Source: Oceanococcus atlanticus
GTDB lineage: Bacteria > Pseudomonadota > Gammaproteobacteria > Nevskiales > Oceanococcaceae
DNA length: 64,000 nucleotides
Direction: 5' to 3'
Assembly: GCF_002088235.1 (NCBI RefSeq)
Contig: NZ_AQQV01000002.1
Coordinates: 186,001-250,000 of the forward strand
In this document: positions 27,220 through 35,224 of the stretch, one piece after another
How the letters are laid out: the number at the start of each line of letters is the position of its first letter
Position numbering within the stretch: the stretch's first letter is position 1
Translations under genes and position numbers: made by a program
The notes under the pieces: model-generated
Databases searched by the model: none
What the model was told of the DNA's origin: nothing
What the model saw: only the letters and a program-made list of their open reading frames with translations

Positions 27220-28079
27220 TGCAGGGGCACTCATTGCCCCTGCTCCGCATGACCGACGACCACCACGAGGCTGAAAAAACGCTGCACCACGCACAACGCG
27301 TGTTCGATCAGCGCTTTCTCAACAAGGCCGGCAGCAAAGCTGCGGAAATCGAGGTCGAACAGGAACTGGGCGACAAGATGTCCGGCCTCAAGGGCAATTC
27401 GGATGTGATGCGGCGGCTGCGCGAGCTTTCCGGGCAAGCCTCACAACTGTGGAAAAACCGCAGCCAGTTGAGCAAGAAACAGGTTCTGTATCTTACCGCC
27501 GGCCTGCTCTACTTCATCTCGCCGGTTGATGCTGTCACCGATGTGATTCCGCTGCTGGGCTATGTCGATGACGTCGCCGTACTCGGCTGGATACTCAGTC
27601 AGATCGTACCGAGCGTGACACGTTTCAAGGACCAGGCCATCGACCAGGCAACCGATCAGCTGGTCGACAAAGGACGCAACGCGCTGAACGAGGTTGTCGA
27701 CGAGCGCACCGACGAATTGCTCGAAAAACTCGACCGCGCTGCAGAAGATGCCGTACAGAAATACGTCACCGCGGTGGTCATTGGGCTGTGGGGCACCACC
27801 ACGGCGGCGGCGCTGTCTCTGGCCATCAGCCTGATCAGTGGTGGCTACACCCGCGAATGGCTGGCTTACGTTGGCGTCACCAGCCTGCTGGTGCTGGCCT
27901 GGAACATCAGCGTGGCAGCCGTGTTTCTACGCCAGTACCGCAGCCTTGATCAACGCTGGCAGGACAAGCTGCCGAAGATCATCGGGGCCAAAGTCGGGCG
28001 CTGGCGGCATATCCTGGCGGTCAGTCTGCCACTGCTCGCCTTTGTCGGGCTGGCCTGCGCCCACCTCGCCCTCAACTAG
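27219..28079 (+). CDS. DUF1232 (YkvA-like) membrane protein
   Basis: A 286-residue protein of unknown function. The DUF1232 motif LYFISPVDAVTDVIPLLGYVDD is central. A charged coiled-coil-like stretch follows (about 145-190), then two or three C-terminal membrane segments. The ATG at 27219 overlaps the previous stop as TAATG; a second start at 27249 (MTDDHHEAE) is possible and would lie after a perfect hairpin. It ends convergently with the efflux adaptor, the stops overlapping by four bases. Confidence 0.7.
   Translation: MQGHSLPLLRMTDDHHEAEKTLHHAQRVFDQRFLNKAGSKAAEIEVEQELGDKMSGLKGNSDVMRRLRELSGQASQLWKNRSQLSKKQVLYLTAGLLYFISPVDAVTDVIPLLGYVDDVAVLGWILSQIVPSVTRFKDQAIDQATDQLVDKGRNALNEVVDERTDELLEKLDRAAEDAVQKYVTAVVIGLWGTTTAAALSLAISLISGGYTREWLAYVGVTSLLVLAWNISVAAVFLRQYRSLDQRWQDKLPKIIGAKVGRWRHILAVSLPLLAFVGLACAHLALN
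27221..27243 (+). promoter_or_regulatory. Hairpin at the translation start of the DUF1232 gene
   Basis: GCAGGGGCA (27221-27229), a five-base loop and TGCCCCTGC (27235-27243) form a perfect 9-bp stem between the two candidate start codons. It has no T run, so it is more likely to affect translation or mRNA stability than to end transcription. Confidence 0.5.
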
Positions 28080-29170
28080 GAGGTTGCGCCAGCGGGGCTG
28101 TTGGCCAGATCCCGCACGACCTCAACCAGTTGGCCCGGGGCCAGCCGTTCGGCGCCGCGCACCACGACCCGGTCGCCTTCACTCAAAGCGCCACTGACCA
28201 CGATCCAGTCTCCCCGCCCTGCGCCCAACTCGACCGGTACACGCTGGGCGTGCTCGCTGTCATCAATGTGGAACACGTAGGTCGCATCGCGGCGCAGCAC
28301 CAAAGCATCACGCGGCACCATCAGGGCCCGTGCCATCAAGGCCGCGGGCAGACGCACCGCAGCAAGCTGGCCGACCACCCAGGACGGCTGCACCAAGGCC
28401 GGCAGATCGACCCGTGCCTCGAAGGTCTGCGAACGCGCATCGGCGTTGGGAATCAGGCGACGAATGGTGCCCAGCACAGCAGCTTCGGCGCCACGCCGGA
28501 CCTCCAGCACATCACCGACAGCAAGCCCTGGCAACCAGTCCAGCGGCAAGACCGCACGCAACTCGATATCGCCCACATTGAACACCTGGGCCAGATCTTC
28601 ACCTCGTGCCACTTCCTCGCCGGGATAGCGGAATTGCTCGGTCACCAGACCTTCGAATGGCGCCACCACGGTGGCGCGGGCGATCTGGTCATCAAGTTGC
28701 CTGACCTGGACCCGGGCAATCTCCAGGTCTGCTTTGGCCAAGTCACGCTGCGCGCGCAAATCGTCCAGCTCGACCACGCTGTAGTAGTTGCTGGCTTGCA
28801 ACTCGGAAAACCGGGCCAGACGTGAGGCCAGATTGGCCAGCTGCACCTCGTTGCGGTGGATACGCGCCAGCTGTTCCTCGCGCTGCAAGGCCAACGGGAC
28901 CACATCAATGCGCGCCAGCGCATCACCACGGGCGACCCGCTCTCCCGCTTCACGCACCCATTCCAGACGACCCGCAACGCCGGCGCGCACGCGCAGCTCC
29001 TGACGACTGTGGACCGTGGCCGTGGCACTCTGCCCCGCCTGCGCGCTGTCCTGCCGAACATGATCGACCACCACCGGCGCCACCGGCATTTCGGCGGCGT
29101 ATGCGGAGCGCAGCCCGCTCAGCGTCAGTACGGCCAACATCAGCAGGTTCAGTTTGCTGTTGATCATCAC
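28076..29170 (-). CDS. RND efflux periplasmic adaptor (HlyD/MFP family)
   Basis: A 364-residue adaptor with a signal peptide, a biotinyl-lipoyl hairpin (VRAGVAGRLEWVREAGERVA), a coiled-coil section (about 100-160), the returning lipoyl half (ATVVAPFEGLVTEQF) and beta-barrel domains. It connects an inner-membrane RND pump to an outer-membrane channel. The start is GTG 29170 or ATG 29167, overlapping the pump gene stop. No outer-membrane channel gene is present nearby, so a shared TolC-type protein is likely. Confidence 0.88.
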   Translation of the reverse strand: MMINSKLNLLMLAVLTLSGLRSAYAAEMPVAPVVVDHVRQDSAQAGQSATATVHSRQELRVRAGVAGRLEWVREAGERVARGDALARIDVVPLALQREEQLARIHRNEVQLANLASRLARFSELQASNYYSVVELDDLRAQRDLAKADLEIARVQVRQLDDQIARATVVAPFEGLVTEQFRYPGEEVARGEDLAQVFNVGDIELRAVLPLDWLPGLAVGDVLEVRRGAEAAVLGTIRRLIPNADARSQTFEARVDLPALVQPSWVVGQLAAVRLPAALMARALMVPRDALVLRRDATYVFHIDDSEHAQRVPVELGAGRGDWIVVSGALSEGDRVVVRGAERLAPGQLVEVVRDLANSPAGATS

Positions 29171-32100
29171 CGCGAAGTCTCCGTTGTCATTGTTATGGGA
29201 TGCTCGTCGTGACGCTGCCCCATGCGCAGCAACGCCGGCATCAGCAGCAGTGTAAACAGCGCGGAAACACTCAGACCACCAACGATAATGGTGGCCAGCC
29301 CGCGATAAATCTCGGCGCCGGTTCCAGGCACCAGCATCAGTGGCAACATGCCGAAGATGCTGGTCAGCGTGCTCATGTAGATCGGCCGGGTGCGCTCGCG
29401 CACCGCCAGCGCCACGGCGTGCCCGCGCGCCATGCCTTCGCGCTCGGCACTGCGGGTGCGGTCCACCAGCAGTATCGAGTTGTTGACCACCAGCCCGAGC
29501 AGGATCACGAAGCCGCTCATGGTCAGAAGATCCATCGACTGGTAAGAAAACAGATTGAGCAACGACAGCGCCAGCACACCGCCGGCAAAGGCCAGTGGCA
29601 TCACAGCCACAACCAGCACGGCATCACGCAGCGAGCGGAACATGGCCGTCAGGATGAGCAGCAGAATCAGCAAGGCGTAGAGCAGGTTCATTCCCATCGC
29701 CATCAGGGCCTGCTCCAGACCGTCAGCGCTGCCGCGAAAATTCACCCCACCGTCACCCGCCAGAACCTCCATGATGGCCGGCTGAACCTCCCGCCGCAGC
29801 TGCTCGATCACATCCTCCAGTGTTTGTTCGTCAGGAGGAAAAATGCGCAGCGTGACCGTGCGTTGCCCATCGATGCGGCGCAGTTCGCTGGGACCGACGC
29901 TGCGCTGGAACTGCGCCAGCTGACCAAGACGCTGAACCCCGGCACCGGGCGTTGCCAGCGGCATCTCCGCCAGCGCTTCCGGACTGGCCCACGGCGGCGA
30001 ACGCAGGATGATGTTCATGCGCTCGTTGCCATTGAAATACTCACCAACGTACAAGCCATCGGTGTAGCTGCGCACCACACTGCCCAGCGCCGCCCGGCTC
30101 ATCTGCGCACGGGCCAGACGCACGTCATCCGGCCGCACCAGCAACTCGGGTTCGGCCAGATCAAGCTCCGGCCGGGGCTGGACCGGCACGCCCGGCATCA
30201 CCTCGTTCAAGCGTGCCTGACCGGCCCGCGCCGCGGCCATCAGTCGATCAAGATCGCTGCCATGGATATCCATGTCGATCTGGCGATTGCCGCCACCGGC
30301 AAAATTCAGCAGCGAGCCCGGGCTGACGAAAACACGCGTATCCGGCAAACCCGACAGCACATCCTCGCGCAGTGCCGCCATCATTGCGTCGGCTTCCTTG
30401 GGCTCCTTCGGATACAGCGCCAGACCGGTCCAGTCGCCGTTCCACGACGACAGGTTGTAGTAGGCAACCTGGGGCTTTTTGTCCCCGCTCAGATAAGGTT
30501 TGAGGCGCTCGGCGACCACCTCGCCCAGATCATCGCGTATGGCCTGCTGCGAGGCGCCAGGCGGCACCGAGAAGTTGCCCCAGACGTTGTCCGAACGGGC
30601 CTGCGGCAGATAGTCCGCCGAGGGCATCAAACGCCAGGTCAGCACGGCCGCGCCGACAATCAGCAGCATCGCCCACAGACCACGCTGCCAGGCCTGAGCG
30701 GTCAGTTGCATGGCCCAGGCGGTGATGCGCGTCCACCACGGTTCCAGATGATCCTTGTCGACCGGCGCAGTCCGCAGCATCCAGGCCGCAGCCACCGGGA
30801 GCACCGTCAGGGCGGCAACCAAGGACACGCTCACTGCTATCGAAAGCGTCAGCGCCAGATCGGCAAACAGCTGACCTTCCGGGCCGCGCATGAACAGGAT
30901 GGGCAGAAAAATCGCGATACTGGTCACGGTCGATGCGAACAGTGCAGGCGCCACCTCGCTCGCCCCTGCAGCCACCGCACGCGCCAGATTTTCGCCGCGC
31001 TGGCGTAGCCGGATGATGTTCTCCAGCACCACGATGGATGCATCCAGCACCAGGCCCACGGCGAACGCCAGCCCCGCCAGCGAAATCACGTTGAGACTAC
31101 GTCCGGTGAGGTACAACGCGGCAAACGCACTGAACAGACAGATCGGTATGCTCAAGCCGACCAGCACGGTCGAGCGCCACTGACGCAGAAATACGAACAG
31201 GATCAATGTGGCCAGAACGCCACCAAGCACCAGATTGCCCTGCACCAGGGCGATGGCCCGCCGAATATGGATGGAGGCATCGTAGGACAGTTCGATGGCC
31301 AGCCCTTCGGCCGACAACAAACCGTCGTTGAGCACGTCGATCTCACGATTGACCTGATCCAGAATGGCCACCGTGTTGGAACCCGACTCGCGGGCCAGCT
31401 GAATGTAATAGGCCGGATACCCATTGCGCAGGGTGAACCCGCGACTTTCCTCGCGCGCCACCGAGACACGGGCGACATCGCGCAGATACACCGGCCGTGC
31501 ATCACGGTAAGCCACAATCAGTTCACCCAGATGCTCCACCGCGACCTGGCCCAGAAAGCGCACCGTGTACTGGCGCCGTCCGACATCGGCAAACCCGCCC
31601 GAAACATCGCTTGCACTGTTGAGCGCGTTAACAATGGCCGGCAGATCGACGGCCATGGCCGCAGCTTTTTCGGCATCCAGTTCGACACGCACTTCCTGCG
31701 GACGGTGGCTGTTCAGCTCCACCCGCGCCACACCAGGTATCCGCCCCAGCCGCGGCTCGACCTCGCGTTTGATCACATCATGGAATTCGACCGGATCACG
31801 CGGATCATCCTCGCTCAGGGTGCGCACCAGCAGACTGGCCGCATTGCCACCGGAGAAATCCCAACCACCCAGATTGACCCAGGGACCATCCGCATCGCGG
31901 GGCAGCGGCGGCACTTGCTGCAAACGGTTGATCACGTCGAGGTAAGCCCGCTGCATATCGGTGCCAATGGCAAAAGTCAGATTGACGTTGCCGTTACCCT
32001 GATTGATCTGACTTTCTACCCGCTCCAGCCCGGCAATGGCGCGCAGCACCCGTTCCTGTTGCTCGATCACCACCGATTCCATGTCGGCCGGTGCGGCGCC

Positions 32101-32256
32101 ACGCCAGTTGGTCCAGACTGAAATTTGCGGTTGATCGATAGCCGGCAGCAGCTGAATCGGCAGCTTGTACAGGCTGACCAGACCGGCCACCGCTATGAGC
32201 ACAGCCACCACAGCAGCCGCAGCAGGATTGGACAGCGACAGGCGCGTCAGATTCAT
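29167..32256 (-). CDS. RND efflux transporter permease
   Basis: A 1029-residue inner-membrane protein with the AcrB plan: membrane segment 1, a large periplasmic loop, segments 2-6 (from about 335), a second loop, and segments 8-12. The proton-relay positions differ from AcrB. In segment 4, LVLDASIVVLEN has Asp405 but Ala406 in place of the second Asp, and segment 10 has Asn925 (LVVNNSILLVD) in place of the Lys. It is a divergent HAE-like RND subfamily; the substrate cannot be told. It is transcribed with its adaptor, which follows it. Confidence 0.9.
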   Translation of the reverse strand: MNLTRLSLSNPAAAAVVAVLIAVAGLVSLYKLPIQLLPAIDQPQISVWTNWRGAAPADMESVVIEQQERVLRAIAGLERVESQINQGNGNVNLTFAIGTDMQRAYLDVINRLQQVPPLPRDADGPWVNLGGWDFSGGNAASLLVRTLSEDDPRDPVEFHDVIKREVEPRLGRIPGVARVELNSHRPQEVRVELDAEKAAAMAVDLPAIVNALNSASDVSGGFADVGRRQYTVRFLGQVAVEHLGELIVAYRDARPVYLRDVARVSVAREESRGFTLRNGYPAYYIQLARESGSNTVAILDQVNREIDVLNDGLLSAEGLAIELSYDASIHIRRAIALVQGNLVLGGVLATLILFVFLRQWRSTVLVGLSIPICLFSAFAALYLTGRSLNVISLAGLAFAVGLVLDASIVVLENIIRLRQRGENLARAVAAGASEVAPALFASTVTSIAIFLPILFMRGPEGQLFADLALTLSIAVSVSLVAALTVLPVAAAWMLRTAPVDKDHLEPWWTRITAWAMQLTAQAWQRGLWAMLLIVGAAVLTWRLMPSADYLPQARSDNVWGNFSVPPGASQQAIRDDLGEVVAERLKPYLSGDKKPQVAYYNLSSWNGDWTGLALYPKEPKEADAMMAALREDVLSGLPDTRVFVSPGSLLNFAGGGNRQIDMDIHGSDLDRLMAAARAGQARLNEVMPGVPVQPRPELDLAEPELLVRPDDVRLARAQMSRAALGSVVRSYTDGLYVGEYFNGNERMNIILRSPPWASPEALAEMPLATPGAGVQRLGQLAQFQRSVGPSELRRIDGQRTVTLRIFPPDEQTLEDVIEQLRREVQPAIMEVLAGDGGVNFRGSADGLEQALMAMGMNLLYALLILLLILTAMFRSLRDAVLVVAVMPLAFAGGVLALSLLNLFSYQSMDLLTMSGFVILLGLVVNNSILLVDRTRSAEREGMARGHAVALAVRERTRPIYMSTLTSIFGMLPLMLVPGTGAEIYRGLATIIVGGLSVSALFTLLLMPALLRMGQRHDEHPITMTTETSR

Positions 32257-32350
32257 GATGTCTCCCCTATGACGCGCGACGGCGCCAGCCCCTCACACAG
32301 AAAGACCGCGACTAGCCGCCGAAGGTTCCCGCGCTGGCACTGCGTCACGT

Positions 32351-32743
32351 CTAGGGTGAGCCGAAATCGATCACCTGATAACGCTGCATGATCGGCATGA
32401 ACCGGGTTTTGACGGTCTCGACATGCAGCGGGTGCTGGAGATAGGCCTGCAGGGCCTCGGCATCGTCAAAACGCATGCTCAGAGCCACATCGTAGCTGTC
32501 TTCGACCACCGCCCGCTCGCTGCTCACAACCGGCCCCACACGCAGTTCGCGCACACCGGGAATCGCGGCAAGTTGTCGTGATGCCTCAACAATCTGTCTG
32601 CGGTGTTCAGCATGGCCGGGCTGCTTCAGCCAGACCAGCACCACATGCATCAGATAGTTGTCCTGTGGCGCTTGTGGTGCTCGCCAGCTGCAGCCGGCGA
32701 GCACCAGGGTCAGTACAACGATCAACAGACCGCGCAGACTCAC
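32351..32743 (-). CDS. Dabb-domain lipoprotein
   Basis: A 130-residue protein with a lipoprotein signal (LTLVLAGC) and a stress-responsive alpha-beta-barrel (Dabb) domain: HVVLVWLKQPG, VRELRVGPV, YDVALSMRFDDAEALQAYLQHP. Dabb domains are small ferredoxin-like dimers with varied or unknown roles; an exported, lipid-anchored one is unusual. GTG start overlaps the amidase stop (GTGA). Confidence 0.8.
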   Translation of the reverse strand: MSLRGLLIVVLTLVLAGCSWRAPQAPQDNYLMHVVLVWLKQPGHAEHRRQIVEASRQLAAIPGVRELRVGPVVSSERAVVEDSYDVALSMRFDDAEALQAYLQHPLHVETVKTRFMPIMQRYQVIDFGSP

Positions 32744-34224
32744 AGGGCTGGCCAGCGGTCACGCCATGGCGCAGCCTGCTCCAGTTGTGCGGCCAGACGG
32801 ATGAGCATGTCTTCCCGCCCAGCTCCAGCCACAAACTGCACCCCCAGCGGCAAGCCGGACTGCGTCCAGTGCAGGGGCACGCTCATGCCCGGCGCGCCGG
32901 TCAGGTTGCCGAGCTGGGTGTACGGCACCCATTGCAGATTCTCCTGCACCATCTGCTCGATGATTCCGGATTTGACCATGACCCGCGACAGGCCCATGGC
33001 CATCAGCGCACGCGCCAGCTTGTGCTGCCATGGTGGCGTGGCGATTTCCCCGACCCGGGCCGGCGGGCGGGCCATGGTGGGCGACAGCCACAGATCATGG
33101 CGGCGGTGGAAATCGCCCAGCGCACGGCTGTACTCGTTCCAGCGCTGCACCGAGGCGACATATTCATCGGCCCGAGTGGCGCGCCCGAACTCGGCCATGA
33201 TGACCGTATCGTCCTCGAAACCGGCATTGCCGCAGCCGGTTTCCCGCTTGATCTCATCCACCGTCACGGCAACGTTGGCGAACCACATGATGATGAAATC
33301 ACGCGCCAGTTGATGCCCGTTGATAACCGGCTCGCCCTCTTCGACATCATGCCCCAGCGATGCCAGCAAAGCGGCCGTCTTTTCGACCGCCTCAAGTGCT
33401 TCGGGATCGACAGCTGTACCTATGGGAGAGCGTGTGCTGAATGCGATTTTGAGCCGCCCAGGGTCACGACCGACCTCTTCCAGATAAGCGCGTTCCGGCG
33501 CCTGGATGTGGACGAAACTGCCATTCTCTGGCCCCTGCGCCGCGTCCAGCATGGCCGCGCTGTCGCGCACCGAACGTGACACCACATGATTGATGGCCGC
33601 GCCCTGCAGCAGCTCGTTGAAGGCCGGCCCCCACGGCGTGCGCCCGCGCCCCGGCTTGAGACCGAACAAGCCGCAGTGCCCGGCCGGCAAGCGAATCGAG
33701 CCGCCGCCGTCATTGGCTCCGGCCATCGGCACAACGCCAGCCGCCACTGCAGCGGCCGAACCACCGGACGAACCACCCGGCACGTGCTCGGTGTTCCAGG
33801 GATTGCGCGTGGCGCCCCAGGCCTGCGGTTCGGTGATGCCCTTGGCGCCGAACTCCGGCGTGTTGGTTCGGCCAATCGGGATAACACCTGCGGCCAGCCA
33901 GCGACGAGTGATCTCGCTGTGTTCCGGCGCCGCCTTGCCTTGCTGCTTGAGCGCTTTGCAGCCGTAGGCGGCGGGTGCGCCTTCCAGCTCCTGATACAGG
34001 TCCTTGAGCAGGAACGGCACGCCAGCGAATGCACCGTCAGTGGGTGACTCGGCCTGCGCGCGGGCGCGTTCGTACAGCGGATAGATGATTGCGTTGAGCT
34101 TGGGATTGACCGCTTCAGCGCGGCTAATGGCTGCCTCCACCACCTCTTTGGAACTGACCTCGCCCTGCGCAATCAGCGTCGCCAGCCCGAGCCCATCATG
34201 CTCCCGATAATCCTCAAACTTCAT
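32740..34224 (-). CDS. Amidase (amidase-signature family)
   Basis: A 494-residue amidohydrolase with the Ser-cisSer-Lys triad: Lys74 (FLLKDLYQ), Ser152 in GGSSGGSAAAVAAGVVP, and nucleophile Ser176 in GANDGGGSIRLPAG. Members hydrolyse amides, aryl amides or fatty amides; substrate unknown. No signal peptide is seen, so it is cytoplasmic. It overlaps the Dabb gene by four bases and lies 61 bases after the alpha/beta-hydrolase. Confidence 0.9.
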   Translation of the reverse strand: MKFEDYREHDGLGLATLIAQGEVSSKEVVEAAISRAEAVNPKLNAIIYPLYERARAQAESPTDGAFAGVPFLLKDLYQELEGAPAAYGCKALKQQGKAAPEHSEITRRWLAAGVIPIGRTNTPEFGAKGITEPQAWGATRNPWNTEHVPGGSSGGSAAAVAAGVVPMAGANDGGGSIRLPAGHCGLFGLKPGRGRTPWGPAFNELLQGAAINHVVSRSVRDSAAMLDAAQGPENGSFVHIQAPERAYLEEVGRDPGRLKIAFSTRSPIGTAVDPEALEAVEKTAALLASLGHDVEEGEPVINGHQLARDFIIMWFANVAVTVDEIKRETGCGNAGFEDDTVIMAEFGRATRADEYVASVQRWNEYSRALGDFHRRHDLWLSPTMARPPARVGEIATPPWQHKLARALMAMGLSRVMVKSGIIEQMVQENLQWVPYTQLGNLTGAPGMSVPLHWTQSGLPLGVQFVAGAGREDMLIRLAAQLEQAAPWRDRWPAL

Positions 34225-34285
34225 CCCCGTCCCCTGCTCGAAAAGGTCCGAGTATCCCGCAGCCGTGAGGGCGCTTCAATGTGGC

Positions 34286-35197
34286 TCAGTCAACCCGCTG
34301 AAAGTGCTCCAGCAAGCACCGCGCAACCTCGTCGGGCTTTTCGGCCTGGAGAAAATGGCCGCAGTCAGGCAGCTGCACGGCACGCAGCAAACCGCGTTGC
34401 GCGGGCGCGTTGCCGATGATGCGATGGGTCTGCGCACTCATGCAGCCGTCTTGTGCGCCGGCCAGCGCCAGAGTCGGGACCCGAAAACGACGCGCCATGC
34501 GGGCAAAGGTCTGCCGTGTGGTGGCGCGATGCAGGGTGAACAGGTTGCGATAGTAGCGGGTGCTGGCCCAGGCCAGCGCAGGATCGCTGAAAACCAGCCG
34601 GGCCGGCGCAAAATCGGCATCATCAAAGTGCCAACCGGGCGACCATTTGCGCCAGATCTGGCGCACGTACTCCGCGTTGTTGCGGGTCAACAGGCGATGC
34701 GAAAAGCCCAACTGCATCACGGGCATGTAGGCCGATAGCCGCAGCTGCCGGGGCAGATACGGCAACAAGGCGCGCCACTGTGAGGCATGCGGCAGAGGTG
34801 GCACGGCGAGCAGGCTGAGCGTTTTCCACGGGCCGGCATGGGCCGCAGCCGGTGGCGGCGTATCTCCCAGTACCATGGCCACCACGGCGCCCCAGTCATG
34901 CCCGACCAGATGCACCTGATCCGCAACCAGGTGCTGACGCCAGGCTTCGATGTCCTCAGCCACGGCGATCAGGTCATAACGCGCCCCGCGCTTGGCGGAC
35001 TCGGGAGTGTAACCACGCAGCCACGGGGTCAACACGCGATAACCGGCGGCCACCAGATGCGGCACAACCCGGTCCCAGGAGTACGGTGTATCCGGAAAAC
35101 CGTGCAGCAGAATCACCAACGGCGCATCGTCCTCGCCGTAGAGTCCAGCGGACAGGGTCAGCCCGTCCCGGCGCAGGTGTAGCGTCTGTTCGTTCAT
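34286..35197 (-). CDS. Alpha/beta-hydrolase, epoxide-hydrolase/dehalogenase-like
   Basis: About 303 residues with the oxyanion motif HGFPDTPYSW, the nucleophile elbow VGHDWGAVV (Asp as nucleophile, as in epoxide hydrolases and haloalkane dehalogenases) and the catalytic His in CGHFLQAEKPDEV. Asp as nucleophile argues against a simple esterase. The start may be ATG 35197 (MNEQTLHL) or ATG 35212, the latter lying inside a perfect palindrome. It follows the Baeyer-Villiger monooxygenase within about 30 bases and is probably co-transcribed. Confidence 0.83.
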   Translation of the reverse strand: MNEQTLHLRRDGLTLSAGLYGEDDAPLVILLHGFPDTPYSWDRVVPHLVAAGYRVLTPWLRGYTPESAKRGARYDLIAVAEDIEAWRQHLVADQVHLVGHDWGAVVAMVLGDTPPPAAAHAGPWKTLSLLAVPPLPHASQWRALLPYLPRQLRLSAYMPVMQLGFSHRLLTRNNAEYVRQIWRKWSPGWHFDDADFAPARLVFSDPALAWASTRYYRNLFTLHRATTRQTFARMARRFRVPTLALAGAQDGCMSAQTHRIIGNAPAQRGLLRAVQLPDCGHFLQAEKPDEVARCLLEHFQRVD

Positions 35198-35204
35198 ACC
35201 AGCT

Positions 35205-35220
35205 TGCGGCATATGCCGCA
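35205..35220. repeat. 16-bp perfect palindrome in the monooxygenase-hydrolase gap
   Basis: TGCGGCATATGCCGCA fills most of the short intercistronic gap. It could be an operator, an RNA hairpin at the start codon, or chance. Confidence 0.5.
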
Positions 35221-35224
35221 GGGA

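Noticed and set aside
29200-31008. 602-codon open frame opposite the RND pump
   Set aside because: Antisense shadow, Gln/His/Arg-rich, without start signals or known motifs.
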